A stretch of 64,000 bases of DNA from Acinetobacter radioresistens DSM 6976 = NBRC 102413 = CIP 103788. GTDB taxonomy: Bacteria; Pseudomonadota; Gammaproteobacteria; Pseudomonadales; Moraxellaceae. Below the pieces are notes generated by a model. That model saw nothing but the letters and a program-made list of their open reading frames with translations, did no database searches and had not been told where the DNA came from. The position numbers and the translations under genes were made by a program. Positions within the stretch are counted from its first letter, which is position 1, and the number at the start of each line of letters is the position of its first letter. The stretch covers positions 1,364,001 through 1,428,000 of the forward strand of contig NZ_AP019740.1 in assembly GCF_006757745.1 (NCBI RefSeq), read 5' to 3'. Shown one piece after another: positions 26,766 to 35,658 of the stretch.

Positions 26766-28373
26766 CTAATAATGAACCTGATTGCGGCCTGCAATTTTAG
26801 CCTGATAAAGTTTTGCATCAGCTATTTCAAAAACTTTTGCTACTTCTCTCGAAGTTTCTGGCCAGAATGCGATACCGATAGAAATTGTTATCGGGCCGAT
26901 ACCATCGGTTAAGGTATTTTCCATTTTCTTTCTTAAACGTTCAGCACTTTTATATGCGTTTTCTATATCAGCTTGAGGCATAAGCACAACAAATTCTTCA
27001 CCACCATAACGACAGCATAAATCATTTTTCCTAAAGTTATTTAAAATATGTTGAGCCACTTGCTTTAAAATTCTGTCACCTTGAGCATGACCATAAGAAT
27101 CATTAATCTTTTTAAAATAATCAATATCTATCAGTAAAACTGCAAAGTGAGTCTGGGTACGAGTCATTTCCTCAATAAAGATTTCTAGTCCTCTGCGATT
27201 AAAAAGGCCAGTAAGTGGGTCAGAGTTAATATGAAAATTCATTTCATCAATTTTATGACTAAACTTCTCTACACTGGAAAGTAGGGAAAATTTGAATTTT
27301 TGCACTTCGTAGTACCATGGTTTGATCGCCTTAATTTTCACTTCAGTTTCTGGCTGGTTTAAAGAGCTGGCAATTTTGGCGAGGTCATGAAGAGGAGAGG
27401 CTATAAAGGTAGAGGCCTTCCATACTAGATAAAAAATTAGGAGATAAAAAAGAAAAATTCCTGCAGACACTCTAGAAATAATTGATTTCGCGCGTTCAAG
27501 TAATTCATCTGTAGGCTGTTGTGAGACTACAATCCAATTAGTGGTGGGAATATGCGCGAAACCGACCAGATTCTTTACTCCCATACTGTTTACTAATTGA
27601 ATTTTACCGTTCTTCTTTTTATTCATATAACTCAACCCTGTATTCCCGGTTATAGTTTGACCTATTCTTTTCATATCAGGGTGAAATATAATTTTATTAT
27701 TCTGGTCTAATACATACATATAACTATTTCTATAACTGTATTGAATGGTCAGTAGCTCATTGATGATATTTTTTTCTTTCAGATAAATTGCTGCGCCTAC
27801 ATAGCCTTTGTAGACATGGTTATGGTCAAAGATAGGCTGGGAGATAAAAACAATTAAATTATTTTTAACTGAATAATATGGAGGAGAAACATAGGATTGC
27901 TTATTTTTCAGAGATTCTTGTGTTCCTAGTGACATTTGAACCTGCTGTTTGCTTAGGTTTAGATAATCAGGAGTATATTCAACAATAATTCCTTTAGAGT
28001 TACATATAACTACAGTATTGAAGTGATGTGATTGTCTCCTAAGACGATCAACTTCTGATGCTCTTACAGTTTCGTTGTTAAAAGACTTTCCTATAACTTC
28101 AGCACTATATTTGAGCTCATCCAAAGCTGTCTGAAATTGACCATCTGTGTTTAAAGCAATTTTAGAAGCATATTCATAATTAATTGAAAGTGAGTTTTCT
28201 ATTAATTCCTGCTTGAGAATGCTATAGCTTATAAGGAGAGAAATAACAAATAAGGCGGAAACCGCTAAAATAGTTAAAATTAAAATTAATTTCCTTAAAT
28301 TAAGCTTAAAGTAATTTTTTAAATTATAAGTGAGCATAGATGAGCTGACATTAAGGTAGAGTACATCTCTCAT
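26766..28373 (-). CDS. Membrane-bound Cache-GGDEF diguanylate cyclase
   Basis: A 535-residue protein. A membrane helix at ~30-52 is followed by a periplasmic double-Cache sensor domain (~55-290; YVSPPYYSVKNNLIVFISQPIFDHNHVYKGYVGAAIYL, MKRIGQTITGN) and a second helix at ~295-315. The C-terminal GGDEF domain (DPLTGLFNRRGLEIF ... CCRYGGEEFVVLMPQ) has active-site variant GGEEF, which is catalytically competent in the family, and I-site RKND. It senses a periplasmic ligand and makes c-di-GMP. It lies between two GAF-GGDEF paralogues, one of them broken. Confidence 0.92.
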   Translation of the reverse strand: MRDVLYLNVSSSMLTYNLKNYFKLNLRKLILILTILAVSALFVISLLISYSILKQELIENSLSINYEYASKIALNTDGQFQTALDELKYSAEVIGKSFNNETVRASEVDRLRRQSHHFNTVVICNSKGIIVEYTPDYLNLSKQQVQMSLGTQESLKNKQSYVSPPYYSVKNNLIVFISQPIFDHNHVYKGYVGAAIYLKEKNIINELLTIQYSYRNSYMYVLDQNNKIIFHPDMKRIGQTITGNTGLSYMNKKKNGKIQLVNSMGVKNLVGFAHIPTTNWIVVSQQPTDELLERAKSIISRVSAGIFLFYLLIFYLVWKASTFIASPLHDLAKIASSLNQPETEVKIKAIKPWYYEVQKFKFSLLSSVEKFSHKIDEMNFHINSDPLTGLFNRRGLEIFIEEMTRTQTHFAVLLIDIDYFKKINDSYGHAQGDRILKQVAQHILNNFRKNDLCCRYGGEEFVVLMPQADIENAYKSAERLRKKMENTLTDGIGPITISIGIAFWPETSREVAKVFEIADAKLYQAKIAGRNQVHY

Positions 28374-28545
28374 ACTACTGTATTTAATATTACTAAATAT
28401 TTATTCTTTGTTTCTATAAGTTAGACCATAGGCAGGCAGGATCAAAACAGTTCTCATAAATTTTATTATATTGCCAACACATATATAAGAGCGTAATTTA
28501 TTTAGTTATACTGTAGTATAGTTAAGTTATTAAATTAAATCTGGC

Positions 28546-28552
28546 TATAAAT
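28546..28552. repeat. Target-site duplication, left copy (TATAAAT)
   Basis: This 7-bp sequence directly abuts the left terminal inverted repeat of the IS481-family element and recurs exactly at 29750-29756. Confidence 0.85.
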
Positions 28553-28558
28553 TGTACT

Positions 28559-28620
28559 AGCTCAAACCTGATCTGACAGTTACCCATTTTTTATTGTGCC
28601 TGTCAGGTTAAATTTGAGCT
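28559..28620 (-). repeat. Long hairpin at the transposase 3' end
   Basis: Two 21-base arms (28559-28579 and 28600-28620) share AGCTCAAA at the outside and CTGACAG at the inside in inverted orientation. It spans the transposase stop and overlaps the left terminal repeat. It may terminate transposase transcription or shield the element from outside reading (inference). Confidence 0.5.
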
Positions 28621-29648
28621 AAATTTTTCTCAGCCCAAATCCGTTTTCCATCAAGTAAAGTTTCAAGTGGTGTACGACCACAGCACATTTTTCCTTGATG
28701 AGTCCGTTCAGTATTATAGAATTTCAGCCAATCGTCTAGATCAACTTGTAATTCTTCCAATGAGCTATAAAGCTTCTTCCTAAACGTAATTTGATAGAAC
28801 TCCTGCAAAATCGTCTTATGGAAACGCTCACAGATACCATTTGTTTGCGGCGAAGCTGCTTTTGTCTTCGTGTGATCAATATCATTAACTGCCAGATACA
28901 ACTCATAGTCATGTTGTTCTACCTTACCGCAATACTCATTACCTCTGTCTGTGAGGATGCGAAGCATTGGTAAGTCCTGAGATTGATAGAATGGCAACAC
29001 ACGATCATTGAGTAAATCAGCCGCTGTAATCGGTGTTTTTGTTGTATAGAGCTTGCAATGAACGACCTTGCTATAAGTGTCGATGAATGTTTGTTGATAG
29101 ATTCGTCCAACACCTTTGAGATTCCCGACATAAAAGGTGTCTTGCGCGCCTAAATAGCCTGGATGAGCTGTTTCGATTTCACCACAAGCAACGTCATCCT
29201 CATGCTTACGTTCAAGTGCCGCAACCTGGTGATCATTTAATTCAATACCATCCTGTGCCACTTTAGCCTCAAGTGCTTTTAAACGCTTCTTAAAGTTTTC
29301 TAAATCATGACGAAGCCATATAGAGCGAACCCCACTCCCTGAAACGAATACACCCTTCTTGCGTAATTCATTACTAGTACGGTGCTGACCATATGCGGGA
29401 TATTGAATTGCGAAATCAATAACAGCCTGTTCAGTAGCATCATCTACACGGTTTTTTAAATTTGGTACTCGACGGGACTTATTAATCAGTGCGTCAATAT
29501 CACCAGACTTCACTAATTCCTGATAGCGATAAAATGTATCTCTTGAAACACCCATCACTTTGCATGCTCTGGATACATTCTGAAGCTCTTCAGCTAAATT
29601 GAGCAGACCTACTTTGTGTTTAATGATTTGATTGTTAGTATGCAACAT
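28608..29648 (-). CDS. IS481-family transposase
   Basis: A 346-residue DDE transposase. An N-terminal helix-turn-helix (LLNLAEELQNVSRACKVMGVSRDTFYRYQEL) is followed by an rve-type catalytic core. The aspartates lie in QTFIDTYSKVV and RILTDRGNEYCG and the glutamate in NGICERFHKTILQEF. A C-terminal TERTHQGKMCCGRTPLETL follows, as in IS481 enzymes. The frame is intact. It fills almost the whole element; cut-and-paste or copy-type movement is presumed from the family. Confidence 0.93.
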   Translation of the reverse strand: MLHTNNQIIKHKVGLLNLAEELQNVSRACKVMGVSRDTFYRYQELVKSGDIDALINKSRRVPNLKNRVDDATEQAVIDFAIQYPAYGQHRTSNELRKKGVFVSGSGVRSIWLRHDLENFKKRLKALEAKVAQDGIELNDHQVAALERKHEDDVACGEIETAHPGYLGAQDTFYVGNLKGVGRIYQQTFIDTYSKVVHCKLYTTKTPITAADLLNDRVLPFYQSQDLPMLRILTDRGNEYCGKVEQHDYELYLAVNDIDHTKTKAASPQTNGICERFHKTILQEFYQITFRKKLYSSLEELQVDLDDWLKFYNTERTHQGKMCCGRTPLETLLDGKRIWAEKNLAQI

Positions 29649-29749
29649 AAGAAAGTTACCTTTGTTTGATTAAGATTTCGACACCTTTATCAAAACGGGT
29701 AACTTTCTCTTTTTCAAGAAGAATGTACGATCAAGTCTGAACTAATACA

Positions 29750-29756
29750 TATAAAT
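29750..29756. repeat. Target-site duplication, right copy (TATAAAT)
   Basis: Exact copy of 28546-28552, immediately outside the right terminal repeat of the insertion sequence. Confidence 0.85.
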
Positions 29757-29784
29757 TTTTTAATTAAAACAGATATTTATATTT

Positions 29785-30730
29785 TTAAGTTTTAGTTTTA
29801 CCTGACAGTTTATGCTCAAACATATTTTTATCTGCTGCGATTGCTGCTTTGTTAAGGCCATGATGAGGTCGCCGCGAAGCAACTCCAATAGCGGCATCTA
29901 TTCCGGCTTCTTTAAAAGCCTCCTGAATACGGTGAAATAAAGCTAAAGCACCTTCTTGATCATTTTCTATACTTAAAATACCAAATTCATCTCCACCCAA
30001 GCGAGCCACAATATCTTTACGCCTTACACTAGCAAGAAGTACAGAGGCTGTTCTTTGAATTAATTCATCGCCGGAAGTATGCCCCAGACTGTCATTAACA
30101 GTTTTTAAATTATTGAGATCAACAATGAGAATTGAAGCAGGGTGTCCATGCCGTTTACAACGGTCTTCTTCAGCACTGACCAAATTATTCTAAGCTCTAC
30201 GATTATATAGCTCAGTTAAGCTATCTCTTAATGCTTCAGCTTCAAGTCTTTCATGTTGTCGAATTTTCTCGTTTTCACGTAGCTCAGTTTGTAAGATATA
30301 ACTTAATAACTGTGCAAAAAGCTCAATCATTTCAGCATATTGTAAAATTGATTCTGGTTGTGGTTGTGGGTCAACTGCGCATAATGTACCGAACAGGCTG
30401 CCATCTTCATTAAGCAGGGGCTGACCAATAATAAGCTTCTATGTTGACCTGCTTGTTTATAGGTGCATTAGCATATAGAGGAATATCTCTAGAGCGAGGT
30501 ACAATTCTGGGTACTGTTTCCGTCACCATCTGCGAGCATAGCGTATCGGTCCAGTTCAGGACTTGGCCTTGCTTGACATTATATCCATGATCTTCACACT
30601 GTAAGATGATCCAGTTTTTACCTTCTACTCGGGTAATCATCCACAGGTTAAAACCAAGATGGGCATGCAAGTAGTGCAGGACAGCTTGCCCAGCCTCTTC
30701 AAAACTTTTGTAATTAAATCCATTTATCAT
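29785..30730 (-). pseudogene. Decayed GAF-GGDEF diguanylate cyclase (paralogue of 24433-25368)
   Basis: The N-terminal part (30410-30730) matches the intact GAF-GGDEF protein along its GAF domain (FNLWMITRVEGKNWIILQCEDHGYNV). It then loses frame at about 30427-30432, where one extra base turns AYIGQP into AYYWSAPA and a stop. The frame can be followed again through the linker, but a TAG at 30190-30192 replaces the Trp codon of NRRAW. The remaining segment (29785-30183) keeps an intact GGDEF with an RKDI sequence where the I-site would be. Two independent lesions argue for a true pseudogene rather than one sequencing error. Confidence 0.88.
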
Positions 30731-31105
30731 ATATTTTATTTACCTGATTAATAGCTTCTGTTCAAAATGAATAGCTAGAGCTTACTTACTTTCAAAGTTG
30801 AACTTATTCTTGCAGAAAACTATTTTTCTTAAACTTTAGTCTTTTAAAAGCTTATATCCTTAAGAGAAAATTATGCTATCAGCCCTTATCATACAAGAAG
30901 CTTTTCAGTAAAAATTCATTTTTAATTTTAAGAGAAGGATTAATTATATTAAATAGATGATCATGAAATATAAAATTTATAAGAATACAAGAGGTTAATT
31001 GTGTTTAAAATCCATTTAAATAAAAAAATATTTTATTATTTTGTATACATATTAAATTAAATCATACAAAATTAGTCAGAATTTATTAAAGAGAAGGTAA
31101 AAATT
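30731..31105. other. AT-rich gap, no gene seen
   Basis: About 375 bp without a usable ORF, hairpin terminator or RNA gene that I can recognise. It ends in AGAGAAGG, the probable ribosome-binding site of the next small gene. Confidence 0.4.
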
Positions 31106-31324
31106 GTGAGGATAAGATTAGTTGCACTTTTCTTATTATTTGTTGGTGGATTATTCTATTATGCTTATAAATCTCAGCATGAACATGTACTTAAAAGAAG
31201 AGCGAATATTATGTCTACAGCACCTTTCCATACTTCTCCAGACCGTATTTATTCAGGAAAAAACTTTAAATTTACTAAAATTGATCAAAATGGACAGATC
31301 ATTTTTAAGAGAAAAGAAGAATGA
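31106..31324 (+). CDS. Small membrane-anchored hypothetical protein (72 aa)
   Basis: A GTG start is preceded by AGAAGG at a good distance. The product has one N-terminal hydrophobic helix (IRLVALFLLFVGGLFYYAY, residues 3-21) and a basic, polar 50-residue tail (SQHEHVLKRRANIMS, KNFKFTKIDQNGQIIFKRKEE). The orientation of the tail is unclear. It stands alone between a pseudogene and the mechanosensitive channel. I do not recognise a family. Confidence 0.5.
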   Translation: MRIRLVALFLLFVGGLFYYAYKSQHEHVLKRRANIMSTAPFHTSPDRIYSGKNFKFTKIDQNGQIIFKRKEE

Positions 31325-31575
31325 GCTCAATGGCGGTATGTATTTTAATCATTGTATTTTCTGAATTAACTCTATAATTTTATATAGGTAAAATAGGGCT
31401 GTATATTAATTGAGCTTTATAAATATTAGTATTATAAAATTTTCTTTAGTATTTCATCTGGTGTTTAAATTTTTAATATTAATAAGTGTCGTTTAAATAA
31501 TGCATAAGCCAACGCCTGAGATAGTAAAATAGAATGAACTTCTCACAATACTATAATTTAAAAAATAAGTACTTA

Positions 31576-31607
31576 TATAACAGGCTTCGTTGTAAAAGCC
31601 TGTTATA
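31576..31607 (-). terminator. Terminator after the mechanosensitive channel gene
   Basis: Perfect 12-bp stem TATAACAGGCTT (31576-31587) / AAGCCTGTTATA (31596-31607). On the minus strand the tail is AGTACTTATTTTTT. Confidence 0.65.
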
Positions 31608-31621
31608 CAGTGTGTAAAAAA

Positions 31622-32908
31622 TCAGGAATGTTCAATAACTTCTGCATTAGACAAGACTTTCCAGTCTTGCCCAGAAGGGGCTTGATAAACCTGTAGTCCA
31701 AATTCTCCAATAATGGCAATCAGGTGGTCAAAAATATCTGACTGAATGGCTTCATAATCTACCCATGAAGTTGTATTACTAAATGCATAAATCTCAAGGG
31801 GAAGTCCTTCACTGGTAGGTTGTAATTGACGCACCATAATTGTCTGATGCTGAGCAATACCTGGATGCTGTTTTAAATAAAACTCTATATAAGCACGAAA
31901 TGTACCTAAGTTTGTCAAGCGACGCTGATTATAAATAGCCTGATTGCCAAGCTGCTGGTTAAATTTTTGAATTTCACTTTCTTTAATATTCAAATACTGG
32001 TCAAGAAGCAAAAAGTCCTTTAGCTTTTGCTGCTCTTCATTCGTCATAAAATGCACTGTGCTTTGGTCAATGTAAATAGCACGTTTGATACGTCTTACAC
32101 CGGCATTGCTCATACCACGCCAGTTTTTAAAAGTATCAGTAATCAGTTTATTGGTGGGAATAGTCGTAAAGGTCTTGTCAAAATTTTGTACTGTGACCGT
32201 ATGTAATGACATATCAATGACATCGCCATCCGCATTTAATGATGGCATCTCAATCCAGTCTCCGATACGTACCATATCATAAGAAGAAATTTGTACACTG
32301 GCCACCAGCGAAAGAATAGTATTTTGAAAAACCAGCATCAGCACAGTCGCCATAGCACCAAAGCCTGCTAGCAGGGTAAACACATCTTTCTTCAGGAAAG
32401 TACCTAAAATCATTAAAGCACAGACGATATACAGCATTAATTTAACCAGCTGCAAGTATCCTTTAATAGGCTTATTTTTTGATTTTGGATTGCGCTGATA
32501 AATCAGGTTAAAAATATTAAGAAGTTCGCTCAAAGCCAGCGCTAATGTAAGGAAAATAAAAGCCTGTGCTCCCATTTGTACAAAAGTTACAAGCTTGAGT
32601 GAAAGATGTGGAACCGTAGTGATGCCATTCATAATGACGATAGCCGGAACAATATTAGCTATGCGACGAATTACACTATGTTCAGCGAAAATACTGCTAT
32701 TGGCAAACTTCATCTTGCTGATGAGTTTACGTAGGCCTCTTACTACGACCTGTTTGGCAATAAAGTTAGCCAGAGCGGCTAGCAGAATAAGAATGCCTAA
32801 TGATGTCAACATCTCTAACCAAGGAAACTGATCTGACCAGTCCTGAATATTTTGTATAAAAGCCAGCTGTTCCAAGCCATTTACCCCTACAATTATGATT
32901 AATTGCAT
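31622..32908 (-). CDS. MscS-family mechanosensitive channel, YbdG-like
   Basis: A 428-residue inner-membrane protein. About five N-terminal membrane helices lead into the MscS pore helix (FTLLAGFGAMATVLMLVFQNTILSLVASVQI) and the beta domain (YDMVRIGDWIEMPSLNADGDVIDMSLHTVTVQNFDKTFTTIPTNKLI). NWRGMSNAGVRRIKRAIYID is characteristic of the YbdG/MscM subgroup, and its length is close to E. coli YbdG. It opens under membrane tension to release solutes during osmotic downshock. It is a single gene about 100 bp downstream of the DUF2058 gene on the same strand. Confidence 0.88.
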   Translation of the reverse strand: MQLIIIVGVNGLEQLAFIQNIQDWSDQFPWLEMLTSLGILILLAALANFIAKQVVVRGLRKLISKMKFANSSIFAEHSVIRRIANIVPAIVIMNGITTVPHLSLKLVTFVQMGAQAFIFLTLALALSELLNIFNLIYQRNPKSKNKPIKGYLQLVKLMLYIVCALMILGTFLKKDVFTLLAGFGAMATVLMLVFQNTILSLVASVQISSYDMVRIGDWIEMPSLNADGDVIDMSLHTVTVQNFDKTFTTIPTNKLITDTFKNWRGMSNAGVRRIKRAIYIDQSTVHFMTNEEQQKLKDFLLLDQYLNIKESEIQKFNQQLGNQAIYNQRRLTNLGTFRAYIEFYLKQHPGIAQHQTIMVRQLQPTSEGLPLEIYAFSNTTSWVDYEAIQSDIFDHLIAIIGEFGLQVYQAPSGQDWKVLSNAEVIEHS

Positions 32909-33009
32909 GATTGTAAAAGTTTATTGCTTGAAACAGGCTATAAACAACTTTTTATATACGTTTTATTAGCAAATTGAAACTTTATAGTATTACCTCAAGA
33001 AGAGGTGTT

Positions 33010-33546
33010 TTACCACATTAAATCATCAGGAATAACATATGCTGCATATGGATCTTCTTCATCAGTTGATTGATCATTGGCCTGCGTACTATTATGTAAA
33101 ATAAACCCTTCCATGCGCGCATCAATTTTTTCTGCCAAGGCTTTTGGTAAATAGGCATAGCTGCCATTATCTCGTGCAATCATTAAACTGCCTGAAACCA
33201 GTGCATTATAAACCTGTTGTGAGATATAGACTTTTTTGATTTTGCCTTCATCGATAAACTGATAAGTTATATCGCCGTCAGTTTCCTTGATCTTATGATG
33301 AGAGATCATTTGGACAATATTGGCTTTTAAAGTTTTTTCTTCAAGCTGACGCTGTTTTTCCTGATTTAGAGCCTGATCTTTAGCTAACTTTTCCTGTTTT
33401 TCTTGCTCAATTTTTGCCTTGAGTGCAGCCTCGTCACTTTGACCGGTACGCTGTTCATGCTGTGCCTGTTTGCTCAGCTTTTTTGCTTTTTTATTATCTA
33501 CCAAGCCGGCTTTTAAAAGTTGGGCCTGTAGTGCATTTTTAACCAT
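33010..33546 (-). CDS. DUF2058 (YaiL-like) protein
   Basis: A 178-residue soluble, highly charged protein. The first half is a long coiled-coil-prone helix rich in Lys, Gln and Glu (KAKKLSKQAQHEQRTGQSDEAALKAKIEQEKQEKL). The second half carries ISHHKIKETDGDITYQFIDEGKIKKVYISQQVYNALVSGSLMIAR, typical of DUF2058/YaiL. The biochemical role is not established. It starts 6 bp after the DUF1275 gene, so they are co-transcribed, probably with sstT upstream. Confidence 0.82.
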   Translation of the reverse strand: MVKNALQAQLLKAGLVDNKKAKKLSKQAQHEQRTGQSDEAALKAKIEQEKQEKLAKDQALNQEKQRQLEEKTLKANIVQMISHHKIKETDGDITYQFIDEGKIKKVYISQQVYNALVSGSLMIARDNGSYAYLPKALAEKIDARMEGFILHNSTQANDQSTDEEDPYAAYVIPDDLMW

Positions 33547-33552
33547 GTTTGA

Positions 33553-34239
33553 TTACTCCCAGCTTGAATGCTGTGTAGACTTATGACGAAAGTATATAGA
33601 CCAGTAGATGATGCTGAGCAATAAACTCAAAACTGCCGGTACGAGAAATGACTGTAATTTTAGATAAGGATAAATCAGACTGGCAACAATACCACCGATT
33701 AAAAAGCCGAAGAGAATAAGTAAATGAAGAATAATACGACGCTTTCCAACGCTCAGGCCACGTAGGCAATAACCTAGCGCCAGCCCAAGATCAGTTAATA
33801 CCCCTGATAAGTGGGTAGTGCGAATGATTGTACCTTTATAATGGCTAACCATTGCATTTTGCACGCCCATTGCAACACAGGCCCACAATAAAGCATATCG
33901 TGGGAAATAGGGTAACAATATCCAGCACAGGAAAATGAATAGCGCAACCAGACTAAGTGGCAAACCATAACGGCGTCCAAGCTGAAAGTGACTATTTCCA
34001 AGAATCAGGCCACTATAAAATGAACCGGTAACATAGCAAAGGACCACCAATATCAGGTACAGAACACTAGAGGGTTCCCAATTAATCAGGCTCATGGCCA
34101 GCATACTAATATTACCGGTCATATGTGAGACAGACTGATGCAAGACAGTCACCAGTCCAAGTACATTAATCATGCCCGCATTGATTGCCAGTAAAAAAGC
34201 ACCTATTTGAATCCATGCAGGCAGTTTTTGAAAAGGCAT
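33553..34239 (-). CDS. DUF1275 (YoaK-like) membrane protein
   Basis: A 228-residue protein with about six membrane helices. The family pattern is present: AGMINVLGLVTVLHQSVSHMTGNISMLAMSL in the first part and CVAMGVQNAMVSHYKGTIIRTTHLSGVLTDLGLALG in the middle, both conserved in DUF1275 proteins. Function is unknown, though the family looks like a small transporter. It sits between sstT (34-bp gap) and the DUF2058 gene (6-bp gap) in one minus-strand operon. Confidence 0.83.
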   Translation of the reverse strand: MPFQKLPAWIQIGAFLLAINAGMINVLGLVTVLHQSVSHMTGNISMLAMSLINWEPSSVLYLILVVLCYVTGSFYSGLILGNSHFQLGRRYGLPLSLVALFIFLCWILLPYFPRYALLWACVAMGVQNAMVSHYKGTIIRTTHLSGVLTDLGLALGYCLRGLSVGKRRIILHLLILFGFLIGGIVASLIYPYLKLQSFLVPAVLSLLLSIIYWSIYFRHKSTQHSSWE

Positions 34240-34273
34240 CGCTACACTCGCGAATTATTGTCCTTTCAATAGA

Positions 34274-35467
34274 TTAACGCATTCCACGGTCAGCAGCAGC
34301 AGTAAATAGTACATCAGTTGATGAATTTAATGCAGTTTCAGTCGAGTCCTGAAGCACACTGATCACCATTCCGATTGCAACCACCTGCATAGCAATTTCA
34401 GATGAAATACCGAACAGGCCGCAGGCCACAGGAATCAGTAGCAATGAACCGCCAGCAACCCCAGAAGCTCCACAGGCCGATACTGTAGCAACCACGGAAA
34501 GGATTAACATGGTTGAAATGCTGACCGGTATGCCTAAAGTATGTACAGTCGCGAGTGTTAGCACAGTAATAGTGACCGCCGCACCTGCCATATTGATAGT
34601 AGCACCCAAGGGAATAGATACACTGGCAGTTGCTTCATTTACACCCAAACGTCGTGCCAGGTCGAGGTTAACCGGAATATTAGCAGCGGAACTACGGGTA
34701 AAGAAAGCAGTAATGGCACTTTCGCGTAAGCATGTTAAGACTAGCGGATAAGGGTTACTGCGGGTAACAACTGCAACCAGCAAAGGATTAATGATAAGGG
34801 CAACAAAAAGCATAGTGCCAAGCAGCACTGCTAAAAGCTGTGCATAACTTTCCAGCGTTTTTAAGCCAGCATCAGCGAAAGTTGCAGCAACCAAACCGAA
34901 TATACCCAATGGAGCAAAGCGGATTACAATTGCGATCACTTTACTAATGGCATTGGAAACATCAGTCAGTACCACACGTGAAGTCTCAGACGCGTGTCGA
35001 AACGCTAGCCCCAATATGACAGACCACGCTAGAATTCCAATAAAGTTCGCTTCACTCAGCGCCACAACTGGATTGGCAATAAAGCTCAATAACAGGTTTT
35101 TCAGTATCTCTCCCAACCCCCCTGGAGCCTGTACTTCGAGCTGACTTGGCACATCCAGGAACAATGTACTTGGAAACATTAGACTGGCAAAGACAGCACT
35201 AAATGCAGCTAGAAGCATACCAACCATATACATCATTAAAATAGGTCTGATATGTGCAGTCTGACCCAGTTTGAAATTGGCAATGGAAGCCATAACTAAA
35301 ACAAAAACCAGAATCGGGGCCACTGACTTAAGTGCCTTAATAAAAAGATCACCCAGTAAGCTGAGATAGGGAGCTGCTTGAGGAAAAAGCCAGGTTACCA
35401 GCATGCCCAGAATAATGGCAATGACAATTTGAGTAACCAGGCTTAAGCGAAATAAGTATGAGAACAT
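34274..35467 (-). CDS. sstT: Serine/threonine:sodium symporter
   Basis: A 397-residue member of the dicarboxylate/amino acid:cation symporter family. The SstT-like N-terminus is [57 protein letters not shown]. The TM7 motif [20 protein letters not shown] and re-entrant loop [24 protein letters not shown] follow. It imports serine and threonine with Na+. It is the first gene of a probable three-gene operon with the DUF1275 and DUF2058 genes. Confidence 0.93.
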   Translation of the reverse strand: MFSYLFRLSLVTQIVIAIILGMLVTWLFPQAAPYLSLLGDLFIKALKSVAPILVFVLVMASIANFKLGQTAHIRPILMMYMVGMLLAAFSAVFASLMFPSTLFLDVPSQLEVQAPGGLGEILKNLLLSFIANPVVALSEANFIGILAWSVILGLAFRHASETSRVVLTDVSNAISKVIAIVIRFAPLGIFGLVAATFADAGLKTLESYAQLLAVLLGTMLFVALIINPLLVAVVTRSNPYPLVLTCLRESAITAFFTRSSAANIPVNLDLARRLGVNEATASVSIPLGATINMAGAAVTITVLTLATVHTLGIPVSISTMLILSVVATVSACGASGVAGGSLLLIPVACGLFGISSEIAMQVVAIGMVISVLQDSTETALNSSTDVLFTAAADRGMR

Positions 35468-35658
35468 AGGAAAGCCTTATGAGACCTATAAGGGCCAAAA
35501 GTACAAGCCGGCTATTTTATACATAAAATACATAAAGCTTGAAATTAATTTTTACTGACCCGTCCATGGTCTTTCGAATGATATAAATATAATAAAAGCT
35601 AAATACTTTTATTACATTTGAATATCCATAGATCACTTGCATTGTTAATATTTAAATT

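Larger units (their letters stand above)
28553..29749 (-). mobile_element. IS481-family insertion sequence, complete (1197 bp)
   Basis: The left end begins TGTACTAGCTCAAACCTGAT at 28553. The right end (29729-29749), read in reverse complement, begins TGTATTAGTTCAGACTTGAT. The 21-base ends agree at 17 positions, all mismatches being transitions, and start with the TGT expected for IS481. Perfect 7-bp direct repeats TATAAAT flank it. Inside is one intact transposase. The insertion is intergenic, between the Cache-GGDEF gene's upstream side and the end of the decayed GAF-GGDEF gene, so it seems not to have broken a gene. Confidence 0.9.

Noticed and set aside
28374..28552. Possibility that the insertion sequence disrupted a gene
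   Set aside because: Joining the flanks at the TATAAAT duplication gives no continuous ORF; the site is intergenic.
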